This document shows, in pieces, positions 1-5,922 of a stretch of DNA of 6,356 bases (its first letter is position 1; the number at the start of each line of letters is the position of its first letter). Location of the stretch: the NCBI GenBank assembly GCA_012974315.1, contig JAAXQI010000134.1, positions 1-6,356 of the forward strand, written 5' to 3'. A model generated the notes under the pieces. That model was not told the DNA's origin. It worked only from the letters and a program-made list of their open reading frames with translations, and did no database searches. Made by a program: the position numbers and the translations under genes. Origin of the DNA: Desulfobacterales bacterium. GTDB lineage: Bacteria > Desulfobacterota > Desulfobulbia > Desulfobulbales > BM004.

Positions 1-216
1 GGCACAACACCCTTCTCTCTCCTTATTCATAATTTTTTATAATGTAATTTTTTTACTATTTCTGCCACAATGAATTAACCCCATGGTAAGTTTATTTATG
101 GATTTTTTGCCCTGACAAAAAAAATCAGTGTCAAAAAAGTTTACTTTCTTGGGTAACGACAACCTCACCTGAAACTACTATTTTTTAACTGCATCATAAT
201 TCATGGAGGTCATGAC
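1..216. other. AT-rich upstream region of the nitroreductase gene
   Basis: No gene is visible here. The stretch is rich in A and T runs. A perfect TATAAT hexamer lies at 38-43, but there is no recognisable -35 box at the proper distance, so it is not called as a promoter. A dyad TGACA (113-117), ten bases, TGTCA (128-132) could be a regulator site for the downstream gene, but this is inference. The only firm signal is the Shine-Dalgarno GGAGGT at 205-210, six bases before the ATG at 217. Confidence 0.5.
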
Positions 217-735
217 ATGAACCAGTCACTACAATTCATTTTTAACAGAAGAAGTGTTCGCAAGTATGAAAATAGAGAAATCCCGGAAGAGATGTTTACC
301 CATCTTTTTGAAGCGGCAATGGCAGCTCCTTCCGCAGTTGCCAAAGATCCCTGGCATTTCCTGCTCATCCGGAACAGAAATACGCTTGATAAAATTGTAA
401 AAATTCTTCCAAATGGTCAGATGCTGCGCCAGGCTCCGGCGGCTATTGTCGTCTGTGGGGACATCAACAAAGCCAATTTAAATGAGGTATCTTACATGCT
501 CCAGGATCTAAGTGCGGCGGTAGAAAATGTACTTCTTGCAGCAACCGCACTTGGCCTTGGTTCATGCTGGCTTGGAATGCACCCCCGCCCTGACCGCATG
601 GATGGCATCCGGGACCTCTTCAGTCTGCCTGAAAATATCATTCCCATGTGCGGTATAGCCCTGGGCTGGCCCGCTGAACAGCCGGAGCCACGTACCCGCT
701 ATAACCCTGAACGGGTTCACCTTGAAAAGTGGTAA
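217..735 (+). CDS. Small nitroreductase family protein (FMN-dependent oxidoreductase)
   Basis: The 172-residue product fits the short, single-domain nitroreductase family, which binds FMN as a homodimer and uses NAD(P)H to reduce nitro compounds, quinones or other acceptors in the cytoplasm. The N-terminus has the family signature RRSVRKY (residues 11-17), whose arginines contact the FMN phosphate. It is followed by the helix segment AAMAAPSAVAKDPWHFLLI (33-51). The middle part LQDLSAAVENVLLAATALGLGSCWLGM is the conserved dimer and flavin region, and the C-terminus ends in the usual R..Y.PERVH.E.W pattern. Length matches the family. The ATG is preceded by GGAGGT at six bases; an out-of-frame ATG at 212 is ignored. 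The substrate cannot be deduced. It appears monocistronic, with about 230 bp before the next gene and no clear terminator. Confidence 0.93.
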   Translation: MNQSLQFIFNRRSVRKYENREIPEEMFTHLFEAAMAAPSAVAKDPWHFLLIRNRNTLDKIVKILPNGQMLRQAPAAIVVCGDINKANLNEVSYMLQDLSAAVENVLLAATALGLGSCWLGMHPRPDRMDGIRDLFSLPENIIPMCGIALGWPAEQPEPRTRYNPERVHLEKW

Positions 736-970
736 TTAAAAAAGGGGGCTATATACAATTTCTTCCCACACCAGCACGCCTTGATATTATTCCTCTTCAG
801 TCTTACTTTCTTGCTTATTGTCCTCAGCAGAAACAATGCCGGATTTTGCTCTAATTTCCACAGAATAATGCCTGGCCTCCAGAGTCCTGACTATTATTTT
901 CTTGCTAATTACACAAGAATACTTTAAGGATGGGCTCTTTTTCCTAAAGCACCCCAAGGATATTATACCA

Positions 971-2749
971 ATGAATCAAAAACAGATTAGAAATATCGCA
1001 ATTATTGCCCACGTCGACCATGGAAAAACAACCCTGGTTGACCAATTTTTTCAGCAGAGCGGCATGTACCGTGACAACCAGGCCATGGCAGAAAGACTCA
1101 TGGATTCAATGGACCTGGAAAAAGAACGGGGCATTACCATTTCAGCCAAAAACGGCTCATTCAGTTACAAGGATCATCGGATCAATATCATTGACACTCC
1201 TGGCCACGCTGATTTCGGAGGCCAGGTTGAAAGGGTACTGCGCATGGCTGATGGCTGCCTGCTATTAGTTGATGCCCAGGAAGGCCCCATGCCCCAGACC
1301 TATTTTGTCCTGAAAAAGGCCCTGGCCTTATCCCTGCCTGTTTTAGTGGTTATCAATAAAATCGACAAGCCCGCTGCCCGTTCGGACTGGGCAGTTGACC
1401 AGGTATTCGATCTTTTTGCCAAGCTTGAGGCCCCCGACGAATTACTTGATTTTCCCGTCATTTATGCCTCGGCAAAGGGCGGGTATGCCATAGAAAATGC
1501 GGATGATTCCATTGAGGGAGCAAACATGAACCCTCTGTTTGAAAAAATTATCGAATTTATCCCCCCCCCATCAGGTGACCCTGATGGGATTTTACAGCTG
1601 CAGGTAAATACCATCGATTATTCCCCGTACCTGGGCAAGCTTGGTATCGGCAAAGTTGTAAACGGCACCATCAATATAAACCAGAACATCGCGGTGGCTA
1701 GAAGGGATGGGACCGTTTCCCCTGTGCGTATTACCAAGATTTTCACATTTGAACGTGACCAGAAAGTACCGGCAGAAAAAGCACAGGCCGGTGAAATTAT
1801 AGCCGTGGCAGGCCTGGATGATATCACCGTAGGGGTCACCTTTACTGACCCGGATAACCCCAAACCGTTGCCCCTTATTGATATTGATCCGCCCACCATT
1901 GCCATGCACTTTATTCCCAATGATTCGCCTTTTGCCGGCCAGGATGGCCAGTTTGTCACCTCGCGCCATATTAAGGACCGACTCTTCCGCGAGACCCTGA
2001 GTGATGTCGCCCTGCAGGTAGAAGCCCTCGGTGAGGGGATCGGCTTCAAGGTATCAGGGCGGGGTGAGCTTCACCTTTCAATCCTGATTGAAAAAATGCG
2101 GCGCGAAGGATACGAGTTCCAGGTAACCCGCCCCGTGGTCATCATGAAGGACGAGGATGGCCAGAAGCATGAGCCCTATGAAGAGCTCTCTATTGATGTG
2201 GAAGAAGACTACCAGGGGCCTGTCATTGAAAAACTGGGCGGGCTCAAGGGGCAGATGCTGGGAATGGACCGCCGCAACGAAATGATCCGGTTGGCCTACA
2301 AGATTCCCACCAGGAGCCTCATAGGATTTCGCAGCGAATTTCTTACGCTTACCAAAGGCATGGGTGTCATGAACTATGTTTTTGCAGGATACGGACCTTA
2401 TGCCGGAGAGATTACGAATCGAACCAGGGGCGTTCTGGTTGCCAAAGAAAATTGCACAACCGTGGCCTATGCCTTGTTTAATCTACAGGACCGCGGCACC
2501 CTTTTCCTGGATCCCGGTGTCAAGGTTTACACAGGACAGATTATCGGAGAGCACTGCCGGACCGGTGACCTTGTGGTTAATCCTGCCAAAGGCAAAAAGC
2601 TGACAAATATGAGAGCCTCAGGCTCAGATGAAAATGTTGTTCTTACTCCACCGAACCAGTTAAGCCTTGAAGATTGCATCGCTTTTATAAACGATGATGA
2701 ACTGGTAGAGGTCACCCCAAAAGCAATTCGCCTGCGCAAACGAAAATAA
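971..2749 (+). CDS. typA: Ribosome-associated translational GTPase TypA/BipA
   Basis: This is an EF-G-like GTPase of 592 residues that binds the ribosome and aids large-subunit assembly and adaptation to cold or stress. The G motifs are intact: G1 AHVDHGKTT (13-21), switch region EKERGITI (50-57), G3 DTPGHADFGGQVER (75-88), G4 NKID (129-132), G5 SAK (167-169). Further family hallmarks are VSGRGELHLSILIE.MRREGYE in the domain III region, IPTRSLIGFRSEFLT, and the BipA-specific end GKKLTNMRASGSDE...DDELVEVTPKAIRLRKRK. The frame stays open upstream to a TTG at 902, but those 23 extra residues are not family-like, and the ATG at 971 has AAGGA (956-960) ten bases before it, so 971 is preferred. The length is slightly below the 605-615 usual for the family because the tail stops soon after RKRK. 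The approximately 230 bp leader (736-970) shows no gene or convincing promoter. A run of nine C lies at 1561-1569. Confidence 0.97.
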   Translation: MNQKQIRNIAIIAHVDHGKTTLVDQFFQQSGMYRDNQAMAERLMDSMDLEKERGITISAKNGSFSYKDHRINIIDTPGHADFGGQVERVLRMADGCLLLVDAQEGPMPQTYFVLKKALALSLPVLVVINKIDKPAARSDWAVDQVFDLFAKLEAPDELLDFPVIYASAKGGYAIENADDSIEGANMNPLFEKIIEFIPPPSGDPDGILQLQVNTIDYSPYLGKLGIGKVVNGTININQNIAVARRDGTVSPVRITKIFTFERDQKVPAEKAQAGEIIAVAGLDDITVGVTFTDPDNPKPLPLIDIDPPTIAMHFIPNDSPFAGQDGQFVTSRHIKDRLFRETLSDVALQVEALGEGIGFKVSGRGELHLSILIEKMRREGYEFQVTRPVVIMKDEDGQKHEPYEELSIDVEEDYQGPVIEKLGGLKGQMLGMDRRNEMIRLAYKIPTRSLIGFRSEFLTLTKGMGVMNYVFAGYGPYAGEITNRTRGVLVAKENCTTVAYALFNLQDRGTLFLDPGVKVYTGQIIGEHCRTGDLVVNPAKGKKLTNMRASGSDENVVLTPPNQLSLEDCIAFINDDELVEVTPKAIRLRKRK

Positions 2750-2805
2750 CTAGGTATAAATGCCTACATATTGTATGGTGCTTCCCCAGATAACTTCATC
2801 CCTCT

Positions 2806-2834
2806 TTGAAATTATTATTTAACGTTTTATTAAT
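2806..2834 (+). promoter_or_regulatory. Candidate sigma-70 type promoter of the lipoprotein gene
   Basis: TTGAAA (2806-2811) is followed after 16 or 17 bases by TATTAA (2828-2833) or ATTAAT (2829-2834), each matching the -10 consensus at four of six positions. A transcript would start about 35 bases before the ATG at 2876. AT-rich sequence produces such matches easily, so this is tentative. Confidence 0.35.
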
Positions 2835-2875
2835 TGTTCACTATCACCAACATTGCATTAAGGAGATTGGCACAG

Positions 2876-3211
2876 ATGAAATTAAGGCTCATTGTTGTAC
2901 TTCTCGTCCTTCTGTTAGGCATTGCAGGCTGTTCCGGCAACAAAACAAAAACCCCTGAAGACAAAATTGCCACCATCAACTCCATGATGACCAAAGGCTA
3001 TGAAATGTCAGACAACCAGCGCAATAATGTTAATAAGGCAGTTGAAGAAGCAAAGGAATTAATCTCCCAAAACAAAATAGATGAAGCAAATATGATACTT
3101 AAAAAGACGATCAATACGCTGGAACTCATTGCCGAAACAGACCGCTTCAATAAAAGCGAGAGTGAACGGTGCAGTGGAATTCCGGCGTGGCCGGAAACTT
3201 CGAAACGGTGA
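2876..3211 (+). CDS. Small lipoprotein with a probably foreign, out-of-frame C-terminal tail
   Basis: The ATG at 2876 has TAAGGAG (2859-2865) ten bases upstream, which is better than the more distal TTG at 2834. The 111-residue product begins with a lipoprotein signal: K2 and R4, a hydrophobic core (5-17) and a lipobox ending IAGC with Cys19 as the lipidation site. The mature part is short, charged and predicted helical (roughly 28-88), and includes NVNKAVEEAKELISQNKIDE, so it may form a small helical hairpin in the periplasm. I do not recognise a functional family. The last 17 or so residues after FNKSE (ESERC...TSKR) look unlike the rest. The same bases in the +1 frame encode a clear S4-domain C-terminus. 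The native lipoprotein probably ended near residue 95 and its original stop has been lost at a junction near 3150-3162. Retention and anchoring should still be possible, since the signal and helical part are intact. Confidence 0.75.
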   Translation: MKLRLIVVLLVLLLGIAGCSGNKTKTPEDKIATINSMMTKGYEMSDNQRNNVNKAVEEAKELISQNKIDEANMILKKTINTLELIAETDRFNKSESERCSGIPAWPETSKR

Positions 3212-3269
3212 CCGGGTAGAATTTGATGGTGAAACCTATGAGGTTATCGCCATCAATCCCACCATATAA
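3159..3269 (+). pseudogene. 3' fragment of an S4-domain RNA-binding protein gene (YbcJ-like)
   Basis: In the frame +1 to the lipoprotein, codons from 3159 to the TAA at 3267-3269 read RVNGAVEFRRGRKLRNGD followed by RVEFDGETYEVIAINPTI. This matches what is known of small S4-like RNA-binding proteins (YbcJ type), where the second half of the domain runs VNG.VE.RR.RKL..GD.V.F.G..Y.V. The first half, with the helices that precede the VNG turn, is absent: the +1 frame upstream of 3156 encodes no S4-like residues and overlaps the lipoprotein coding sequence. A GTG at 3162 could in principle start a 35-residue peptide, but no good Shine-Dalgarno precedes it. It is therefore called as a broken gene remnant. 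The cause could be a true deletion or a sequence or assembly error. Confidence 0.72.
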
Positions 3270-3281
3270 ATATACTGTAAA

Positions 3282-4895
3282 TCAGACTATCCTCGGCCCT
3301 GCTCCAATGACATGTTCAGGAACCTTCCCCTTAAACTGTTCAAAATTTTCCTCAAAAAGCCTGGCAAGTTTTTGGGCCTGGGCGTCATAGCCTTCCTTGT
3401 CTGCCCAGGTATTACGAGGATTAAGAACCTCCACCGGCACTCCGGGAACGGAGACGGGCACCTGGAAACCGAAATTCGGATCCTCATACATTTCCACATC
3501 ATTCAAAACACCATCAAGAGCTGCATTCAAGAGCACCCTGGTATATTGTATTTCCATTCTCCTGCCTATACCATAGGGTCCACCGGTCCAACCAGTATTG
3601 ACCAGCCAGCAGGTTGAGTTATGCTCCTGTATCTTCTTTTCAAGAAGCTGGGCATATACCAGGGGGTGCCGCATCATGAAAGGCGCGCCAAAGCAGGCTG
3701 AAAACGTTGCCACCGGCTCGGTCACTCCTTTCTCTGTGCCTGCCACTTTTGCTGTATAGCCACTTATAAAATGATACATTGCCTGTTCTGTTGAGAGCCG
3801 TGCTAAAGGCGGCATAACCCCGAATGCATCGGCAGTGAGCATGATAATGGAGCGCGGCTGGCCGGCCATCCCGGACTTGACATAATTGGGAAGATGCGAG
3901 AGCGGATATGAGGCCCGGGTGTTTTCAGTCAGACTGTCATCATCCAAGTCCAGCCTTTTTGTCACCGGATCAATACTGACATTTTCCAGAATGGTGCCAA
4001 AACGCCTGGTGGTAGCATAAATTTCCGGTTCCGCCTCCTTGGATAACTGAATCACTTTGGCATAACAACCGCCCTCGAAATTAAAGACTCCCTTATCCGA
4101 CCAGCCATGTTCATCATCACCCACAAGAACCCTGTTCGGGTCAGCTGACAATGTTGTTTTGCCTGTGCCTGACAGCCCGAAAAAGACGGCCACGTCAGCA
4201 GGATCATTCTTATTCACGTTGGCAGAACAATGCATGGGGAGAATTTCTTTGCCCGGCAAAAGAAAATTAAGGGCGGAAAAAATGGATTTCTTTATTTCCC
4301 CTGCATAGGCAGTACCCCCTATAATAATGAGTTTCCGGCTCACATTGATCGCAACAAAGGTACCGCTGCGGGTTCCATCGTCATCGCTGTCAGCATTAAA
4401 ATTAGGGCAGTGAAGCACCGTGAACTCAGGCACAAATTTCCTCATGGCCTCATTATCTTCAGGAGGCAGGATGAACATGTTCCTGGCAAAAATTGAATGC
4501 CAGGCAAAGGTGGTGATGACGCGGACAGGATAACGATACTCGGGATCGGCCCCGGCATAACAGTCCTGAATATAGACGGTCTTCCCGCGCAGATATGCAA
4601 CCATTCTTTTAAATAGGGCATTAAAACGCTCTTCAGGGTAGCTGACATTAACCTTATTCCACCAGATATCATCGCGGGTTTCCGGTTCATCAACAATGTA
4701 TTTATCCTTGGCCGCGCGCCCGGTATGCTGCCCCATGGAAACCACCAGCGGCCCAAGATGGGCAAGCTGGCCTTCAAACCTGCGTATGGCAAATTCATAC
4801 AAAGCAGGAGTGGTTAGATTCCAGTGTACAGCGTTTAAGCTGTGGAGTCCCAGATACTCAAGGCCATAATCAGGGACACGTTCTTTAAACTCCAT
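3282..4895 (-). CDS. pckA: Phosphoenolpyruvate carboxykinase (ATP)
   Basis: This 537-residue cytoplasmic enzyme interconverts oxaloacetate plus ATP with PEP, CO2 and ADP, the entry step of gluconeogenesis; in some anaerobes it runs in the carboxylating direction. It is the ATP type, shown by the P-loop GLSGTGKTTLS (240-250) and the kinase-2 region VGDDEHGW (258-265) with metal-binding Asp260/Asp261. Other active-site elements are visible: HTGRAAKDKYIV with Arg60 for oxaloacetate binding, GGTAYAGEIKKSIF with Tyr197 and Lys202/203, MHCSAN with His222 (Mn ligand region), ENTRASYPL with Arg327, and the FSACFGAPF segment (399-406). Length is normal and no key residue is missing. The ATG at 4893-4895 has AAGGAG (4903-4908 on the plus strand) seven bases upstream. 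The DUF3786 gene ends 59 bp upstream on the same strand, so they may share a transcript. The 3' end converges on the S4 fragment with only 12 bp between and no visible terminator. Confidence 0.98.
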   Translation of the reverse strand: MEFKERVPDYGLEYLGLHSLNAVHWNLTTPALYEFAIRRFEGQLAHLGPLVVSMGQHTGRAAKDKYIVDEPETRDDIWWNKVNVSYPEERFNALFKRMVAYLRGKTVYIQDCYAGADPEYRYPVRVITTFAWHSIFARNMFILPPEDNEAMRKFVPEFTVLHCPNFNADSDDDGTRSGTFVAINVSRKLIIIGGTAYAGEIKKSIFSALNFLLPGKEILPMHCSANVNKNDPADVAVFFGLSGTGKTTLSADPNRVLVGDDEHGWSDKGVFNFEGGCYAKVIQLSKEAEPEIYATTRRFGTILENVSIDPVTKRLDLDDDSLTENTRASYPLSHLPNYVKSGMAGQPRSIIMLTADAFGVMPPLARLSTEQAMYHFISGYTAKVAGTEKGVTEPVATFSACFGAPFMMRHPLVYAQLLEKKIQEHNSTCWLVNTGWTGGPYGIGRRMEIQYTRVLLNAALDGVLNDVEMYEDPNFGFQVPVSVPGVPVEVLNPRNTWADKEGYDAQAQKLARLFEENFEQFKGKVPEHVIGAGPRIV

Positions 4896-4954
4896 ATGAG
4901 AACTCCTTGTTTATTTTTATCGTACGTTTTCTGCTGAAATAACAGATAGATTAC

Positions 4955-5566
4955 TCACAACATGATCAGAACAGAGGTCATTGCAGTGGACCAGATTACA
5001 TCTGTCGGCAGGTGCTGTTCACAGGTCATGTCAAAAAACATATCAGCCCGGGCAGGAAAGTCTTCGTCAGGTCCCCACAGGATCAAAGTTACAGGCACCC
5101 TGGGAAATGGATAAAGAAGAAGAGAAGCATCACCATGTTCCAGCTGCTTTCCACCAAGCTCCAAGCCTTTTTTGTAAAAGCCGTCTAAATCGTTTCCATA
5201 CCTGGAAGCTATCTGATCCAAGGGCAGGACATGGGTGCCTTTCTGGAAAATTTCGCCACCACTCAGGCTGGCCGGACTAGCCAGTCTTCCTGACAGAGGT
5301 TTATTTTTCGCTTTACCCAGATACCACAGGCAGGCCAAATCAAAAAAATAACCCTGCCTATGCAAAAGCTGATCCCCCAAAGCTGTTGGGCTTGATATTG
5401 TAAAATTGGACACATCTATAACTATTTTCTGCCCAAAAGATTGCAGGATAAACTTGTTAGCCACGAAGTCATACTGGACATCAGCCTGCTGACAGATTGT
5501 GCCCGGCTCATTATCTGCCACCAGAGCCCAGGCCATTTGATCACCACTTAATACATTTCCCGGCAT
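4955..5566 (-). CDS. DUF3786 domain-containing protein
   Basis: The product of 203 residues matches my knowledge of the DUF3786 family, found mainly in anaerobes such as delta-proteobacteria and acetogenic Firmicutes; its biochemical role is not known to me. Features of the family are seen in order: an N-terminal part with VQYDFVANKFILQSFGQ (30-46), a central FFDLACLWYLGKAKNKPLSG (74-93), and the conserved core IFQKGTHVLPLDQIASRYG (106-124), LELGGKQLEHGDASLLLYPF (135-154), PRVPVTLILWGPDEDFPARA (155-174) and a C-terminal FFD...HLPTDVIW (177-192). No signal peptide or membrane span is evident, so it is likely cytoplasmic. The frame could start at a GTG at 5570-5572, but AAGG lies almost against that codon and seven bases before the ATG at 5564-5566, so the ATG is chosen. 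It sits 59 bp upstream of pckA on the same strand. Confidence 0.85.
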   Translation of the reverse strand: MPGNVLSGDQMAWALVADNEPGTICQQADVQYDFVANKFILQSFGQKIVIDVSNFTISSPTALGDQLLHRQGYFFDLACLWYLGKAKNKPLSGRLASPASLSGGEIFQKGTHVLPLDQIASRYGNDLDGFYKKGLELGGKQLEHGDASLLLYPFPRVPVTLILWGPDEDFPARADMFFDMTCEQHLPTDVIWSTAMTSVLIML

Positions 5567-5602
5567 CTCCACACCTTGACTAAATCGTAGACAAGCACCC
5601 TT

Positions 5603-5701
5603 TCAGGGCACTCTTTTTAGTACCCCCCTGAGGGGTATAACCTTCACTGCATAAATGGACCAAACAGTTCCATTTCCAATTTTCCGCGGTGTAATGCTCA
5701 T
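5603..5701 (-). CDS. Possible 32-residue small ORF or leader peptide
   Basis: On the minus strand an ATG at 5699-5701 opens 32 codons ending in TGA at 5603-5605, beginning MSITPRKIGNGTVWSIYAVK. AGGA lies about eight bases upstream, and an extended -10 motif (5723-5731) would put a transcript start near 5716. It ends 37 bp before the DUF3786 start. I recognise no family, and a frame this short can arise by chance. The operator-like palindrome at 5621-5637 lies within it, which argues that the stretch may be regulatory rather than coding. Confidence 0.2.
   Translation of the reverse strand: MSITPRKIGNGTVWSIYAVKVIPLRGVLKRVP
5621..5637. promoter_or_regulatory. Palindrome resembling a CsoR/RcnR-family operator
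   Basis: The sequence TACCCCCCTGAGGGGTA is a six-base-pair inverted repeat (TACCCC / GGGGTA) around CCTGA. The layout of a C/G tract bounded by TA steps is that of operators bound by CsoR-family repressors (CsoR, CstR, InrS, RcnR), which sense copper, persulfide or nickel/cobalt. It sits 55 bp upstream of the DUF3786 start. No regulator or metal-transport gene of that family is in the window. The match is by pattern only. The same bases could form a small RNA hairpin, but no U-tract follows on either strand, so a terminator is unlikely. Confidence 0.4.
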
Positions 5702-5722
5702 TTTCAATTTCCTGTTTCCTGC

Positions 5723-5751
5723 AATATACCATACTATTATTTCACAGAAAA
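5723..5751 (-). promoter_or_regulatory. Candidate extended -10 promoter toward DUF3786-pckA
   Basis: On the minus strand, TGG followed by TATATT (plus-strand 5723-5731) forms an extended -10 element. A weak -35 (TTTTCT, 5746-5751) lies 17 bases upstream. Transcription would begin near 5716, giving a leader of about 150 bases to the DUF3786 start, and the CsoR-like palindrome would lie inside that leader. The -35 matches consensus at only three of six positions. Confidence 0.3.
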
Positions 5752-5816
5752 CAATTGTCTCATCACCATGGTCTTCCTCACCTATCTTTCCAGGGAAATG
5801 AAAATTATGGGTGAGG

Positions 5817-5844
5817 TTGACTTTAACCGTTTATGTTTTAAAGT
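5817..5844 (+). promoter_or_regulatory. Candidate sigma-70 type promoter of the SlyD-like gene
   Basis: TTGACT (5817-5822, five of six to consensus) is followed after 16 bases by TAAAGT (5839-5844, four of six). A start near 5851 would give a leader of about 70 bases that includes the hairpin at 5862-5894 and the strong Shine-Dalgarno at 5911-5916. Confidence 0.45.
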
Positions 5845-5861
5845 AATGGTCAGATATGGAG

Positions 5862-5900
5862 CCCTACGAGACCAATTTTTCAGATTTCGTAGGGATATTT
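5862..5900 (+). terminator. Hairpin with T-rich tail in the SlyD leader (terminator or attenuator)
   Basis: CCCTACGA (5862-5869) pairs perfectly with TCGTAGGG (5887-5894). One G-T and one A-T pair can extend the stem inward, leaving a loop of about 13 bases. The stem is followed directly by ATATTTTTTATTTT. A stem plus T-run is the form of an intrinsic terminator, yet the next gene's AGGAGG begins only 16 bases later, and the best promoter lies before the hairpin. It may therefore be a leader attenuator, an end for a transcript arriving from upstream, or a 5' stabilising structure. No plus-strand gene upstream within the window obviously needs a terminator here. Confidence 0.55.
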
Positions 5901-5922
5901 TTTATTTTACAGGAGGAAGCAA

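Larger units (their letters stand above)
5567..5922. other. Divergent intergenic region between DUF3786 and SlyD genes
   Basis: These 356 bases lie between two divergently transcribed genes. They contain the CsoR-like palindrome (5621-5637), a possible minus-strand promoter and tiny ORF, a possible plus-strand promoter (5817-5844) and the hairpin before the SlyD gene, all listed separately. I see no tRNA, recognised riboswitch or insertion sequence in the remainder. Confidence 0.6.

Noticed and set aside
38..43. Perfect TATAAT as a promoter
   Set aside because: No acceptable -35 box lies 16-18 bases upstream, and the sequence is AT-rich enough for a chance match.
922..949. CTTTAAGGA / TCCTAAAG imperfect stem before typA as a leader switch
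   Set aside because: The stem needs a bulge and is short. Nothing else supports a regulatory structure.
902..970. In-frame TTG start giving a 615-residue TypA
   Set aside because: The added 23 residues do not resemble the family N-terminus. ATG at 971 has a Shine-Dalgarno and begins directly at the conserved NIAIIAHVDHGK segment.
1592..2049. Two overlapping minus-strand open frames (1592-1969 and 1618-2049)
   Set aside because: They lie wholly antisense within the conserved typA coding sequence and encode nothing recognisable.
2752..2767. TAGGT/GCCTA repeat after typA as a terminator
   Set aside because: The stem is five base pairs including a wobble and is not followed by a T-tract.
3232..3245. 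AACCT-ATG-AGGTT hairpin as a terminator for pckA or the lipoprotein transcript
   Set aside because: The stem is only five base pairs, has no T-run on either side, and lies within the S4-coding codons.
4230..4798. Open frames in other phases across pckA (plus 4230-4496, minus 4442-4798)
   Set aside because: They are shadows of the intact pckA reading frame, with no family resemblance and no separate start signals.
4981..5280. 99-residue plus-strand open frame inside the DUF3786 gene
   Set aside because: It is antisense to a conserved protein, and its composition looks like a random frame.
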